A stretch of 64,000 nucleotides of DNA from Candidatus Geocrenenecus huangii (lineage in GTDB: Archaea > Thermoproteota > Nitrososphaeria_A > Caldarchaeales > Wolframiiraptoraceae), in NCBI GenBank assembly GCA_023268155.1, contig JALNKM010000001.1, positions 124,001 through 188,000 of the forward strand, read 5' to 3'. The stretch's first letter is position 1; every line of letters starts with the position of its first letter. The translations under genes and the position numbers were made by a program. Positions 45,495 through 53,642 of this stretch are shown here, piece by piece. Below the pieces are notes generated by a model. It was not told where the DNA came from. It saw only the letters and a list, made by a program, of their open reading frames with translations, and ran no database searches.

Positions 45495-46208
45495 GTGGAA
45501 AGACTCCGTAAACCTCCAATCGCTATACAGGTTGCAGACTTATTAAATCTGGCAAGACTTGCCATGTCTAGAACAGATATTCAACCTCTATACTGGACAT
45601 TCAATAGAAACGGGAAATGGATAATCGGCCACTTATCCTCGATACCATACTGGAGAGGAAATCTACCGATCTTCGCCTACACATATATTGAAGAAGAACC
45701 AAAAGGCTACGTGGCATACACTAATATAGGGAAGGAGGAGGTATTCTTTACTAATAGTTCCGATGATACAAAATATGCTTATGGACCTATAATCGAGACA
45801 GAAGATGAACCGGAATTGATAAGTAAAGCGTTAGGTAGAAGGAAACAGTTAACTCAGAAGCCATTAACGATAAAAACAAAAGATCTCAATTCCCTTATGA
45901 GAGTTCTGGTAATGATGAGTGATGCTTCTGTATCTCCACCCCTATGGCATTTTATGAAAGACAAGAAACGACACATACTTGGATTGATAGTACCGTTCTT
46001 CGATTACTATGAGGCAAATGCTTTACCAGTCTTCTTTTACTTTGAAAGCTTAGAACCTCCATCAACCCCATTCATAAAATATCTTGCTTCAAATAGTAAA
46101 GAAGAGATATCGTATACGCCTTACGTCTCAGACATGAAGTATTTCTACGGTAGAATAGTCACCGTTAACAATATGCCTTTCCTAGAATCTAGAAGAGGGA
46201 GAACATAG
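45495..46208 (+). CDS. Unknown protein made of two homologous halves
   Basis: 237 residues with a clear internal duplication: about 9-106 and 124-228 align throughout. Matching blocks are 'DLLNLARLAMSRTD'/'DLNSLMRVLVMMSD', 'LPIFAYTYIEEEP'/'LPVFFYFESLEPP' and 'KEEVFFTNSSDDTKYAYGPI'/'KEEISYTPYVSDMKYFYGRI'. It is rich in aromatic residues and has no signal peptide or membrane span. I recognise no family. The gene follows aIF2-beta by 90 bases and precedes a small convergent RHH gene. The pseudo-twofold repeat suggests a fold formed by intramolecular pairing of two domains, possibly binding a ligand or nucleic acid, but this is inference. Confidence 0.75.
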   Translation: MERLRKPPIAIQVADLLNLARLAMSRTDIQPLYWTFNRNGKWIIGHLSSIPYWRGNLPIFAYTYIEEEPKGYVAYTNIGKEEVFFTNSSDDTKYAYGPIIETEDEPELISKALGRRKQLTQKPLTIKTKDLNSLMRVLVMMSDASVSPPLWHFMKDKKRHILGLIVPFFDYYEANALPVFFYFESLEPPSTPFIKYLASNSKEEISYTPYVSDMKYFYGRIVTVNNMPFLESRRGRT

Positions 46209-46215
46209 CTCAAAA

Positions 46216-46359
46216 TTACTGTTTCCATAATTCTTTCTTTAATAAGTCTCTAACAGCAGTTCTCATCAACGCACTCCTACTTGGGTAAACGCCTCTCTTT
46301 ACGAGCTCATCCATACCTTCAATCAAAGCTTCAGGCATCTTGACAGAGATTAATTTCAT
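46216..46359 (-). CDS. Small ribbon-helix-helix (CopG-type) regulator
   Basis: A 47-residue protein: an N-terminal strand 'KLISVKMPEALIEGMDELV', then 'GVYPSRSALMRTAVRDLLKK', the classic RHH layout (strand, helix, turn 'YPSRSAL', helix). ATG at 46359 with a strong GGAGGGG ribosome-binding site (about 46366-46372). Such proteins act as dimers, often as antitoxins or autorepressors. There is no obvious toxin partner; the convergent duplicated-domain protein ends eight bases away. Confidence 0.82.
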   Translation of the reverse strand: MKLISVKMPEALIEGMDELVKRGVYPSRSALMRTAVRDLLKKELWKQ

Positions 46360-46610
46360 CGATAACCCCTCCTTGTAAATATGTTAAGTAGACCATTCAT
46401 AAAAAGTTTTCCATAAAGGTAGAAGAGACATACCAGAAGTTGAATAAAATATCCTTAGCAAGGCCTGGAAAAAATCAGAACATGAAACAAGATCATATAA
46501 TATCGAAAATCCCCTATAGATAAGTTTAGATGAGGAACGTCCATCAGGATGATTAGTAGGTCGGACTGAAGGATAGATTTAAGAACCGCTATTCAATCTA
46601 TATTATCGAA

Positions 46611-46732
46611 AGCCCGGTCGTCTAGCGGCCAAACATGCTGGTCGGATGAGTATGGGCCAGGGATCCCGGGCTCTGGATCAAATCTATATGAGGGGACCCC
46701 CGGGGACGCCGGTTCGAATCCGGCCCGGGCTA
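46611..46732 (+). tRNA. tRNA-Gln (anticodon CTG) with D-loop and anticodon-loop introns
   Basis: Acceptor AGCCCGG/CCGGGCT (46611-46617/46725-46731). D stem GTCT (46620-46623) with GGAT (46661-46664), separated by a D-loop intron of about 28 bases (46633-46660). The anticodon stem CCGGG/CCCGG (46666-46670/46699-46703) holds CTG at 46673-46675, with a second intron of about 21 bases (46677-46697). Apart from the anticodon and the introns' ends, it is nearly a copy of the gene at 32538. Confidence 0.9.
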
Positions 46733-46969
46733 CATACTTAAAATTCCTTTTCCTTGACATGAAAGTTGGAATAAGCATATTCGTTCTATTGCTTACATGG
46801 ATAGTTTTCCATCTGTTAAAACATTTATCTTCTCTTAATCTTAATCCTACACATTAATTATTTATCATCCTATTTTGGGAATCTGAGCCCATATCCTGTA
46901 CGGCTTATTATCCTGAGATACTTTTAAGTTAAATATTAGTTCCTAGAATTATCTCTCGGTTCATCTAGT

Positions 46970-47416
46970 ATGGCTAGGATGCATGCTAGGAGAAGAGGGA
47001 AGTCGGGTTCCAAGAGACCTATTAGTAGGCTACCTCCTTCATGGTTAAAAGTTACTCCAGAAGAAGTTGAGGCCCTCGTGGTAAAATATGCTAAGGAGGG
47101 TTATTCCCCAAGCTTGATAGGTGTTATACTCAGAGACCGTCACGGCGTCCCTCTAGTTAAGCAGGTTACTGGGAAGACCGTAAAGCAAATACTTGAAGAG
47201 AATGGAGTCAAACCCAGCATACCAGATGACTTGATGAATTTAATTGAGAGAGCTAGGAGGATGAGGAATCACATCGAGAAGAATAGATCCGACAAATACA
47301 ATAGACATAGACTACAGCTTGTTGAAGCGAAAATCCACAGATTGGTTAAATACTATAAGCGTATAGGAGAGCTGCCAGAAGATTGGGAGCCTAAACTACT
47401 ATATACATACAAGTAG
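46970..47416 (+). CDS. rps15: Ribosomal protein S15 (uS15)
   Basis: Small-subunit protein binding 16S rRNA. 148 residues with the archaeal N-terminal extension ('[20 protein letters not shown]') and the core '[20 protein letters not shown]' (about 105-124). It starts the S15-RecJ-Pcc1 run. Confidence 0.96.
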   Translation: MARMHARRRGKSGSKRPISRLPPSWLKVTPEEVEALVVKYAKEGYSPSLIGVILRDRHGVPLVKQVTGKTVKQILEENGVKPSIPDDLMNLIERARRMRNHIEKNRSDKYNRHRLQLVEAKIHRLVKYYKRIGELPEDWEPKLLYTYK

Positions 47417-47475
47417 ATTAATTAAGGGTAAGTCTCCATATAATATGTAGCTGGATAGCACGAGGAGCCTTGACC

Positions 47476-48897
47476 ATGAGTCATAGAGATTTTCTAGCAA
47501 TGGTAGGTAATGCTTCTGAAAAGATTAGAGAACTTGTTGAGAATGGAAACAGCTTTATGGTATTCTGTCATATAGATGCTGATGGATTATCTTCTGGGTC
47601 CATATCTTCGGTAATGTTATTGAGAATGAATGCAAGATTTATCACTAGATCGGTAAAAAACATCGATGAGGTCATAGAGAGTATTCCCAATCTCCAGAAA
47701 GATATAGTGATACTCTTAACCGATATTGGAAGCGGATACATAAGAATACTAAGAGAAAAATTCGCTGATAGAAAATTCGTTATACTAGACCATCACCAAC
47801 CTGACGGAGAATCAGAAAAGCATTGGGTACACGTTAACCCACATTTATGCGGTATCGACGGTGCAAAAGAGATAAGTAGCTCAGGAATAGCATACCTCGT
47901 AGCTAAGTCTCTATCAGAGGAAAACATCTCGCTCTCGCCTGTAGCAATAGTTGGGGCGCTTGGAGATCTGCAGGATAAGTCTTCTGGGAAAAGAGAGCTA
48001 GATGGATTAAATAAGCTAATAGTCGAAGATGCTGTGAGGTCAGGTCTACTAAAAGTTTCAGACGACCTCTTATTCTATGGTAGGAGCTACCGTCCCATAC
48101 ATTTAGCATTAGCTTCAACAACAAGCCCATATATTCCAGGAATCTCTGGAAGTGAAGCTCATGCAGTAAGCTTCCTCAATTCTATTCAGATAAGACTTAA
48201 GGAAGATGATAGATGGAGAGTTTTCGCAGAACTAAGCGAAGATGAGAAGAAAACGATCTATAATGGTTTAATGAAGTATCTATCTTCCCTTAATTTCCCT
48301 CCTAGCATCGTAAATGAATTAGTTGGAAAAGTGTATGAGCTTACTAGAGAAGAAGAATGGACCCCGTTGAAGGATGCCAGAGAATATGCATCTTTACTTA
48401 ATGCTTGTGGTAAAACAGAGAATGAGTGGATAGGCATAGCAATAGCTATGGGTTCTAGGGGAGAGATACTATTACAAGCGCAGAAGATACTCGAAGAATA
48501 TAAGAGAAGACTCTCAGAAGTCTTAGAATATTTAATTAGAAGAGAGAACTGGCAAGAACTTAAATATATAATTGCGATAGATGGTGGAACAATGATAGAA
48601 GAGAGAATGGTTAGCTCAGCTTCATCAATACTCTCATCTTCAGACCTACTTCCAGAAGATAAGCCTCTAATAATGTTAGCTACAAAGGGAGATAGAGTTA
48701 AAGCTTCTGCGAGAGCTTCGATGAAGTTAGTAAAGAGGGGATTAAATCTAGGCATAGTGATGAAGAAAGCAGCTGAGAGAGTTGGAGGCGTAGGAGGAGG
48801 GCATAACGTAGCCGCCGGAGCAGAGATACCGCTAGCTAAGAAGACTATGTTCCTGGCAGAGGTTGACTCCATTGTCGGAGAAGTACTCGCAAGTTAA
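47476..48897 (+). CDS. recJ: DHH-family RecJ-like exonuclease (archaeal RecJ)
   Basis: 473 residues. The phosphoesterase motifs are 'FCHIDADGLSSGSI' (about 31-44), 'LLTDIGSGY', 'ILDHHQPDG' (the DHH motif) and 'GALGDLQDK'; the C-terminal DHHA1-type segment has 'GVGGGHNVAAGAEIP'. Archaeal RecJ-like proteins act in the replisome (GAN) or in RNA/DNA degradation. ATG 47476 is preferred, eight bases after AGGAG; TTG 47470 would add two residues. The order S15-RecJ-Pcc1 is a known archaeal arrangement. Confidence 0.9.
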   Translation: MSHRDFLAMVGNASEKIRELVENGNSFMVFCHIDADGLSSGSISSVMLLRMNARFITRSVKNIDEVIESIPNLQKDIVILLTDIGSGYIRILREKFADRKFVILDHHQPDGESEKHWVHVNPHLCGIDGAKEISSSGIAYLVAKSLSEENISLSPVAIVGALGDLQDKSSGKRELDGLNKLIVEDAVRSGLLKVSDDLLFYGRSYRPIHLALASTTSPYIPGISGSEAHAVSFLNSIQIRLKEDDRWRVFAELSEDEKKTIYNGLMKYLSSLNFPPSIVNELVGKVYELTREEEWTPLKDAREYASLLNACGKTENEWIGIAIAMGSRGEILLQAQKILEEYKRRLSEVLEYLIRRENWQELKYIIAIDGGTMIEERMVSSASSILSSSDLLPEDKPLIMLATKGDRVKASARASMKLVKRGLNLGIVMKKAAERVGGVGGGHNVAAGAEIPLAKKTMFLAEVDSIVGEVLAS

Positions 48898-49147
48898 AAC
48901 TTATGCGAGGATGGAGCTGTATTTCGAAACTGCTGAAGAAGCCGAGATTGTTTTGAAATCTATATATCCCGACAACTATCCACTTCCAAGAGGCCTCGAA
49001 CTGAACATGAAGGTTGAAGGAGAAAAACTTGAAGTCTACGTCAACTCCGATAGGACTATCTTATCTCTTCTTACAACCCTGGACGATATATTATCTATGA
49101 TAAAACTTGTCTTGAACTCCATCAGATCTATCTCCCATAAAGGCTAA
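48863..49147 (+). CDS. pcc1: KEOPS complex subunit Pcc1
   Basis: Dimerisation subunit of KEOPS, which makes t6A37 in tRNA. The 94 residues fit the Pcc1 fold: strand 'VKTYARMELYFE', helix 'TAEEAEIVLKSIYPDN', strands around 'NMKVEGEKLEVYVNSD' and helix 'LLTTLDDILSMIKLVLNSI'. The TTG start at 48863, overlapping recJ, retains the first beta strand; ATG 48911 would remove it. It is co-directional with recJ and convergent with the DtxR gene (a few bases overlap). Confidence 0.82.
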   Translation: MTPLSEKYSQVKTYARMELYFETAEEAEIVLKSIYPDNYPLPRGLELNMKVEGEKLEVYVNSDRTILSLLTTLDDILSMIKLVLNSIRSISHKG

Positions 49148-49593
49148 GCTCTGCATATATTGTATTCTCTTAATGATTTGCTTGATCTCCTATCTGGGAG
49201 ATTTATACCGCATGGGCATCTACTAGGCTCGTTTAATGTCTTCCATATGTGTTCAACGAGTTCTCTCGATAGTAGAGGCTCAATCCTCCAGCTTAATCTA
49301 CACGATTCATCCAGAGGGACCCCCAGACGATGTAATGCATTCTCTATAACTCCATGCTTCCAGAACTTCTCTATCAGTATATCTTCACCTACACTTGTTA
49401 GCTTAAGCTTTCTACTACCACAGACTAACCCTATTCTCCGTAACTTCTTAATCATCAGAGATGCCGTAGACTTAGAGACTCCGAGTTCTTCTACAACATG
49501 TTTGTTTCTAGCATATCCAGACCCCCTAGACTTCTTGAATATGGCTAGAAGGTAATCCAATTCTCTAAGACTAATCTTAATATCGTCTTCCAT
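49144..49593 (-). CDS. DtxR-like metal-dependent repressor
   Basis: 149 residues. The N-terminal winged helix ('LRELDYLLAIFKKSRGSGYA', 'ELGVSKSTASLMIKKLRRIG', 'LTSVGEDILIEKFWKHGVIE') and the following metal/dimer region ('SCRLSWRIEPLLSRELVEHI') fit DtxR/MntR. It is the last gene of the metal ABC operon, overlapping the permease by 17 bases. It probably represses that operon when iron, manganese or zinc is plentiful (inference). Confidence 0.83.
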   Translation of the reverse strand: MEDDIKISLRELDYLLAIFKKSRGSGYARNKHVVEELGVSKSTASLMIKKLRRIGLVCGSRKLKLTSVGEDILIEKFWKHGVIENALHRLGVPLDESCRLSWRIEPLLSRELVEHIWKTLNEPSRCPCGINLPDRRSSKSLREYNICRA

Positions 49594-50392
49594 ATACTAC
49601 CACTCCTAGGACAGCAATTATCGATACTAGCCCTACTCCGCCGCTTGGAGGAATAGATAAAAGGCTTGCTAAATAATATCCCAGAATCATTATGCTAACT
49701 GAAGATAGATAGGTAAAAGCAATACTTAATCTTTTGGAGAATTTGAGAATTAGAAATCCAGGGACAGATAGTACTACATGTGTAGCTAAGACCCCTATTG
49801 TCGAAGACAGTACTGAGGCAGAGATCGCTGCAAGACTGTAAAACATGTACCTGTAGACTCTTATGTTTAGACCCAAGGCTTTTGACCCATCCTCATCGAA
49901 AGCTATGTATTTGAATTCTCTGAAAAACAAATGTGTTATCGGCAATACTATAAATAAAGTTATGGCTAATTTAAGTAAGTCTTGGAAAGTGCTTATAGCG
50001 GATGTTCCAGCAATGTAGGACCAGGCCCTAGCTAGAGCTATACTGGATATCTGGCTTGAAAGATATCCGAAAACGATAGTCATCGTTGTAGCGATAGATA
50101 CAGTAAATGCGATCGACATATCTTCAGAGAACCCTTTCTCAACCAGCTCTCCCACCATAATAGATAAGCATATAGCTACTAGAGTAGAGATTAGCGGGAT
50201 AGGCAGATCAAGATTAAAGATTAAGTTAAGGTAGACTCCTAGTAGACTTCCACCAAGGATCGCGTGGAGCATCGTTAACCCAAATGTTATACTTCTAGAA
50301 GTACTTAAGATATTACTTACAGAGCCTACCAGCAACCCGCTGAGAGATGCTACAGAGTAACTTAAGATGAAGAATTCAAGCATGATCCTCAC
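49577..50392 (-). CDS. Metal ABC transporter permease (ZnuB/MntB-type)
   Basis: 271 residues with about eight membrane spans and the ABC-3 family pattern ('TFGLTMLHAILGGSLLGVYL', 'DEDGSKALGLNIRVYRYMF', 'GVLATHVVLSVPGFLI'). It forms the channel for divalent metal uptake with the ATPase and binding protein encoded just upstream. It overlaps both neighbours by 17 bases, giving tight translational coupling. Confidence 0.9.
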   Translation of the reverse strand: MRIMLEFFILSYSVASLSGLLVGSVSNILSTSRSITFGLTMLHAILGGSLLGVYLNLIFNLDLPIPLISTLVAICLSIMVGELVEKGFSEDMSIAFTVSIATTMTIVFGYLSSQISSIALARAWSYIAGTSAISTFQDLLKLAITLFIVLPITHLFFREFKYIAFDEDGSKALGLNIRVYRYMFYSLAAISASVLSSTIGVLATHVVLSVPGFLILKFSKRLSIAFTYLSSVSIMILGYYLASLLSIPPSGGVGLVSIIAVLGVVVYGRRY

Positions 50393-51143
50393 CTATGATA
50401 AATCCTTGCGGAAGCTCGGTTACGCCTGGATAAGCTTTTCTCAGGATATCCAATCGGAGAACATCAGCTGCTCTACCCACAGCATAGACTTTCTTATTCA
50501 GCAAGATTACTTCCGGCTCGAATGAAATACATGGGCTTATTTCGTGAGCCACCAAAAGCACGTCAACATTCATCTCTCTGTGAAGCTTGACCAATAGGTT
50601 CGCAATATCACATTTTATATCAAAGTCTAGCATCGAGAAAGGCTCATCGAGTAGGAGAAGCCTAGGTTTCTTGATCAATGCTCTAGCAATAAGAACCCTC
50701 TGTCTTTCCCCACCGCTTAATGTCTTGAATTCTTTCTCTGAGTAATTTTCAAGCTCAACCAATCTAAGAGTTCTCTCCACTTCTTCTTCAGTCTTCTTGT
50801 CTAGGATCCTTGGTGGAAAAGTTTTACTCAATGCACCCATTCCCACGACCTCTTTTACAGTCATAGGTATATGGAGATTTATGTTAATAACTTGAGGTAT
50901 GTATCCTGCCAGATGTTTAATTTTCTTATTCTCTTTGAAGACGTTAAGACCATAAACTCTTATATTTCCTGAGGCAGGTTTAACTAATCCAAGAATCGTT
51001 TTAAGTAATGTTGTCTTACCAGCGCCATTCGGCCCCATGACGACTGTGAAAAAAGGAGAGTCTAGAGTAAATGATACATTTTCTAAAGCTGTTAACCCAT
51101 CGTAGAGCACTGTTAAATTCTCAACTAGTAATTCATTCACCAT
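50376..51143 (-). CDS. Metal ABC transporter ATP-binding protein
   Basis: 255 residues. Walker A 'MGPNGAGKTTLL' (about 35-46), signature 'LSGGERQRVLIARAL' (about 145-159), Walker B 'LLLLDEPFSMLD' and the H-loop 'LLVAHE' are complete. Close to ZnuC/MntA ATPases. Located between the permease and the binding protein. Confidence 0.94.
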   Translation of the reverse strand: MVNELLVENLTVLYDGLTALENVSFTLDSPFFTVVMGPNGAGKTTLLKTILGLVKPASGNIRVYGLNVFKENKKIKHLAGYIPQVININLHIPMTVKEVVGMGALSKTFPPRILDKKTEEEVERTLRLVELENYSEKEFKTLSGGERQRVLIARALIKKPRLLLLDEPFSMLDFDIKCDIANLLVKLHREMNVDVLLVAHEISPCISFEPEVILLNKKVYAVGRAADVLRLDILRKAYPGVTELPQGFIIGEDHA

Positions 51144-52191
51144 GATGCTTCTTCTCCTTGATCACTAGTAGAATGATTATGATTAAGAATATTACGTTGG
51201 CAATAATAGAAAATATTAATAATAGACTATAATGGGAAAAGCCTATCAAGCTTTCACTACTCGTTGGGATGTACGAAGATATGAGTACTGCTGTGGATAG
51301 AGAAACTAGCTGCGGTGTTTCGGTAAACCGGCTTAACGGTACAATAACATATGGTAAGCTTTGTCTATCCAGTAATTCTATCAGCTTAGGATTCTGTGAA
51401 ACTTCTATATCAGAGATTAACATGTAATCTGCTTCTCCACCACCTAGACTCCTCAGCATCTCTGAAACATCTTTCTCGGTAGGCTCTACATCCAATTCGC
51501 TTACAACGATACTTGTTATCCCCAATCCTAAATCTTCAACAACATATTGTAGTAGAGGAGTATACAGGAGGACCTTGATACCTCTTTTATCTTTTAGTAA
51601 CAAACTGATTGTCCTCTCTATTTTTTCTAAGTTGCCTAGATAGGTATTCAATCTCTCATAATAGTATAGACTGTTAACTTTATCAATAATTGCTAATTCT
51701 TCAACTACCGCTAATGCTATCGCTCTAAGACCACCAATAGATAAATGGAAACCATGAATATTGAAATCATTCGTCTTAGGATTTCTTAACAATCTTAAGC
51801 CAGTTTTCTCATAGTCTGATATACTTAGCACTCTTACTTTTATCAATCCTTCACTAACGATTTGATGAATTTTTTCTTCGACTGGGAAATGATGTTGGGC
51901 AGTGGTTACTATGATGTCGGCTTGCGACAGGGTTTTAATAATGATATCTAGAGAAGGTTCATAATGATGTGGGTCAACATTTGAGGGGATAATCGATTCT
52001 ACTTTAACCCTTTCTCCACCAACTTCCTTCACTACTGAAGCTAACTGCTCAATAACCGTTAAAACAACTATTTTCTCATCATTTATGGATTCCTCAGAAA
52101 GCGATAAAGTACATGGAGCAACCTGCAGAGATATGAGTAAAAACATCAACAATAAACTAGTTGAATTTACACGATCAGGTTTTCCTAGCAT
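51133..52191 (-). CDS. Metal-binding ABC substrate protein with a C-terminal membrane anchor
   Basis: 352 residues. An N-terminal signal segment ('SLLLMFLLISLQVAPCTLSL') precedes a cluster A-I (ZnuA-type) fold: 'VLTVIEQLASVVKEVGGERV', 'SNVDPHHYEPS' (about 70-80), 'TTAQHHFPVE' and 'HGFHLSIGGLRAIALAVVEE'. The His residues in these blocks are typical metal ligands. A C-terminal membrane helix ('LLLIFSIIANVIFLIIIILL') anchors it to the cell surface, where it replaces a lipid anchor. First gene of the operon, preceded by a palindrome at 52219-52239. Confidence 0.9.
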   Translation of the reverse strand: MLGKPDRVNSTSLLLMFLLISLQVAPCTLSLSEESINDEKIVVLTVIEQLASVVKEVGGERVKVESIIPSNVDPHHYEPSLDIIIKTLSQADIIVTTAQHHFPVEEKIHQIVSEGLIKVRVLSISDYEKTGLRLLRNPKTNDFNIHGFHLSIGGLRAIALAVVEELAIIDKVNSLYYYERLNTYLGNLEKIERTISLLLKDKRGIKVLLYTPLLQYVVEDLGLGITSIVVSELDVEPTEKDVSEMLRSLGGGEADYMLISDIEVSQNPKLIELLDRQSLPYVIVPLSRFTETPQLVSLSTAVLISSYIPTSSESLIGFSHYSLLLIFSIIANVIFLIIIILLVIKEKKHHGE

Positions 52192-52218
52192 GCCTTTTTA
52201 TTGGTTAGTGTTTTTTAT

Positions 52219-52239
52219 AAGTTTTATATCATAAAACTT
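52219..52239. promoter_or_regulatory. Perfect palindrome in the metal-ABC promoter, candidate DtxR operator
   Basis: The nine bases AAGTTTTAT (52219-52227) and ATAAAACTT (52231-52239) are exact inverted repeats separated by ATC. The element lies 28-48 bases before the start of the substrate-binding gene and overlaps or abuts the TATA region (a TTATAAAAAA run follows it on the minus strand). Position, symmetry and size fit a repressor operator, and the operon's last gene is a DtxR-type repressor. Confidence 0.6.
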
Positions 52240-52372
52240 TTTTCCAATACATAAGCTTGTATAGATCGGGGGACCTAGAATTTTAGTCCTGTCGATGAAA
52301 GTGTTGTATATAAGCCTTATTGAATAAGCCTTCTCTTAAAACGTCAATCCTCTTATTGAAGCCAGATGAGAA

Positions 52373-53032
52373 ATGATTTTGATGTCGAAGAAGAAGAACG
52401 TAGAAAAAAAGGGGCCTAAACAGGTCGTCACCGTATATTCTCCTGAATATTTTGGATATAAGGAAATAGGTACTACTTTGGTAAACGAGCCTGGAGAGGC
52501 TGTCGGTAGAACCCTTTGGGCAAGTTTATACAATCTAACGGGTGACTTCGCAAAACAGTATCTGCTAATAAGATTCAAGATTGTGAGGGTGAAAGAAGAC
52601 ATGATTGCTGAAACCATCTTCTATGGACATGAATATGGTAGAGAGTTTCTCCGTAGCTTAGTAAGAAGAGGTACAACAAGAATAGAGGGAACCTTCAATT
52701 TAACGACTAAGGATGGGTTCAAATTAAGGGCACAGGCTATAGCTTTTACAGTTAGGCGTCTAACTCCCCACTGCTTAAAAGTTAGAATGATAAGGAAGAT
52801 AATGCAGAAGATCCTAGAAGAAGCTTCAAGGAATCTGACACACGACCAGCTAGCTCAAGAAATGGTTTTAGGGAAGACAGCATCCGACATATTCCAAGAA
52901 GCAAAAAAGATTACCTTACTAAGACATGTAGGCATAGTCAAGTCAAAGGTGTTAAAGATTCCAGAATGGGTTTATGAAGGTAAAAGAGTAGAAGAGGCGG
53001 TTTCTTCTGTATCTGGATCCAGCGATGTCTAA
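52373..53032 (+). CDS. rps3ae: Ribosomal protein S3Ae (eS1)
   Basis: 219 residues matching archaeal/eukaryotic eS1: 'RTLWASLYNLTGDFAKQYLL' (about 46-65), 'VRRGTTRIEGTFNLTTKDGF' and 'RHVGIVKSKVLKIPE'. The start could be ATG 52373 or the ATG three codons later (52382). It leads a run S3Ae-nucleotidyltransferase-DUF2095. In many archaea it follows pcc1 directly; here the metal ABC operon lies between. Confidence 0.94.
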   Translation: MILMSKKKNVEKKGPKQVVTVYSPEYFGYKEIGTTLVNEPGEAVGRTLWASLYNLTGDFAKQYLLIRFKIVRVKEDMIAETIFYGHEYGREFLRSLVRRGTTRIEGTFNLTTKDGFKLRAQAIAFTVRRLTPHCLKVRMIRKIMQKILEEASRNLTHDQLAQEMVLGKTASDIFQEAKKITLLRHVGIVKSKVLKIPEWVYEGKRVEEAVSSVSGSSDV

Positions 53033-53642
53033 GAGAGCTCTTAGAGAAAAAATAGCTAAGCATGCAGCACAGATCCTCTATAGTGGGAGAGCACAAGAAT
53101 ATATTGAGGCAAAGAAGATAGCGGCACAAGAATTTGGTACAAAGGTTTTTCCAAAGAATTTTGAAGTAGCTCTGAAACTGCTAGAGGTGGCACTAGAATC
53201 CGAGAGTCAAGAATACTGGAAGAGGCTAATTGATATGAGAAATGAGGCTTTAAGACTTATGGAGACACTTTCGGATTTTAACCCTAGATTGGTTGGAAGC
53301 GTGTGGAGAGGAATAGTTAAGCCGAACAGTGATATCGATATCGAGGTAGATTGCGAAGAACCTGAAATAGTGCTTGAAAAACTTAGAGAAAGTCGATTCG
53401 AGATCTTAGGGATCGAAGAAGTAGATCTACCTGAACCTCTTAGAGAAGGAAGCGTGGTAAAGATAAAGATAAAAACAGAGAAAGAGTATGATGCCGAGAT
53501 CATACTGAAAGAACATACAGCTTACCTGAATCCTTCCAGATGCGACGTTTACGGAGACTTAAAGAAAGGCTTAACACTTACCGAGCTAAAGAAAATAATG
53601 GGGGATGAGCCTTTAAGATTGTTCATACCTAGGTGGAAGTAA
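53025..53642 (+). CDS. Nucleotidyltransferase-fold protein
   Basis: 205 residues. A Pol-beta-like nucleotidyltransferase core is recognised by 'RLVGSVWRGIVKPNSDIDIE' (about 87-106), which carries the G-S motif and the DxD acidic pair, preceded by a long helical region and followed by 'KEYDAEIILKEH' (third acidic strand). It overlaps rps3ae by eight bases and the next gene is also contiguous. A role in tRNA or ribosome biology is possible from context; the substrate is unknown. Confidence 0.78.
   Translation: MSKRALREKIAKHAAQILYSGRAQEYIEAKKIAAQEFGTKVFPKNFEVALKLLEVALESESQEYWKRLIDMRNEALRLMETLSDFNPRLVGSVWRGIVKPNSDIDIEVDCEEPEIVLEKLRESRFEILGIEEVDLPEPLREGSVVKIKIKTEKEYDAEIILKEHTAYLNPSRCDVYGDLKKGLTLTELKKIMGDEPLRLFIPRWK

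Noticed and set aside
46216-46359. Toxin-antitoxin pair with the duplicated-domain protein as toxin
   Set aside because: The two genes are convergent, not an operon, and the larger protein has no toxin-like motif.
46759-46857. 32-residue hydrophobic reading frame after tRNA-Gln(CTG)
   Set aside because: No ribosome-binding site, no recognisable similarity and the length is within chance.
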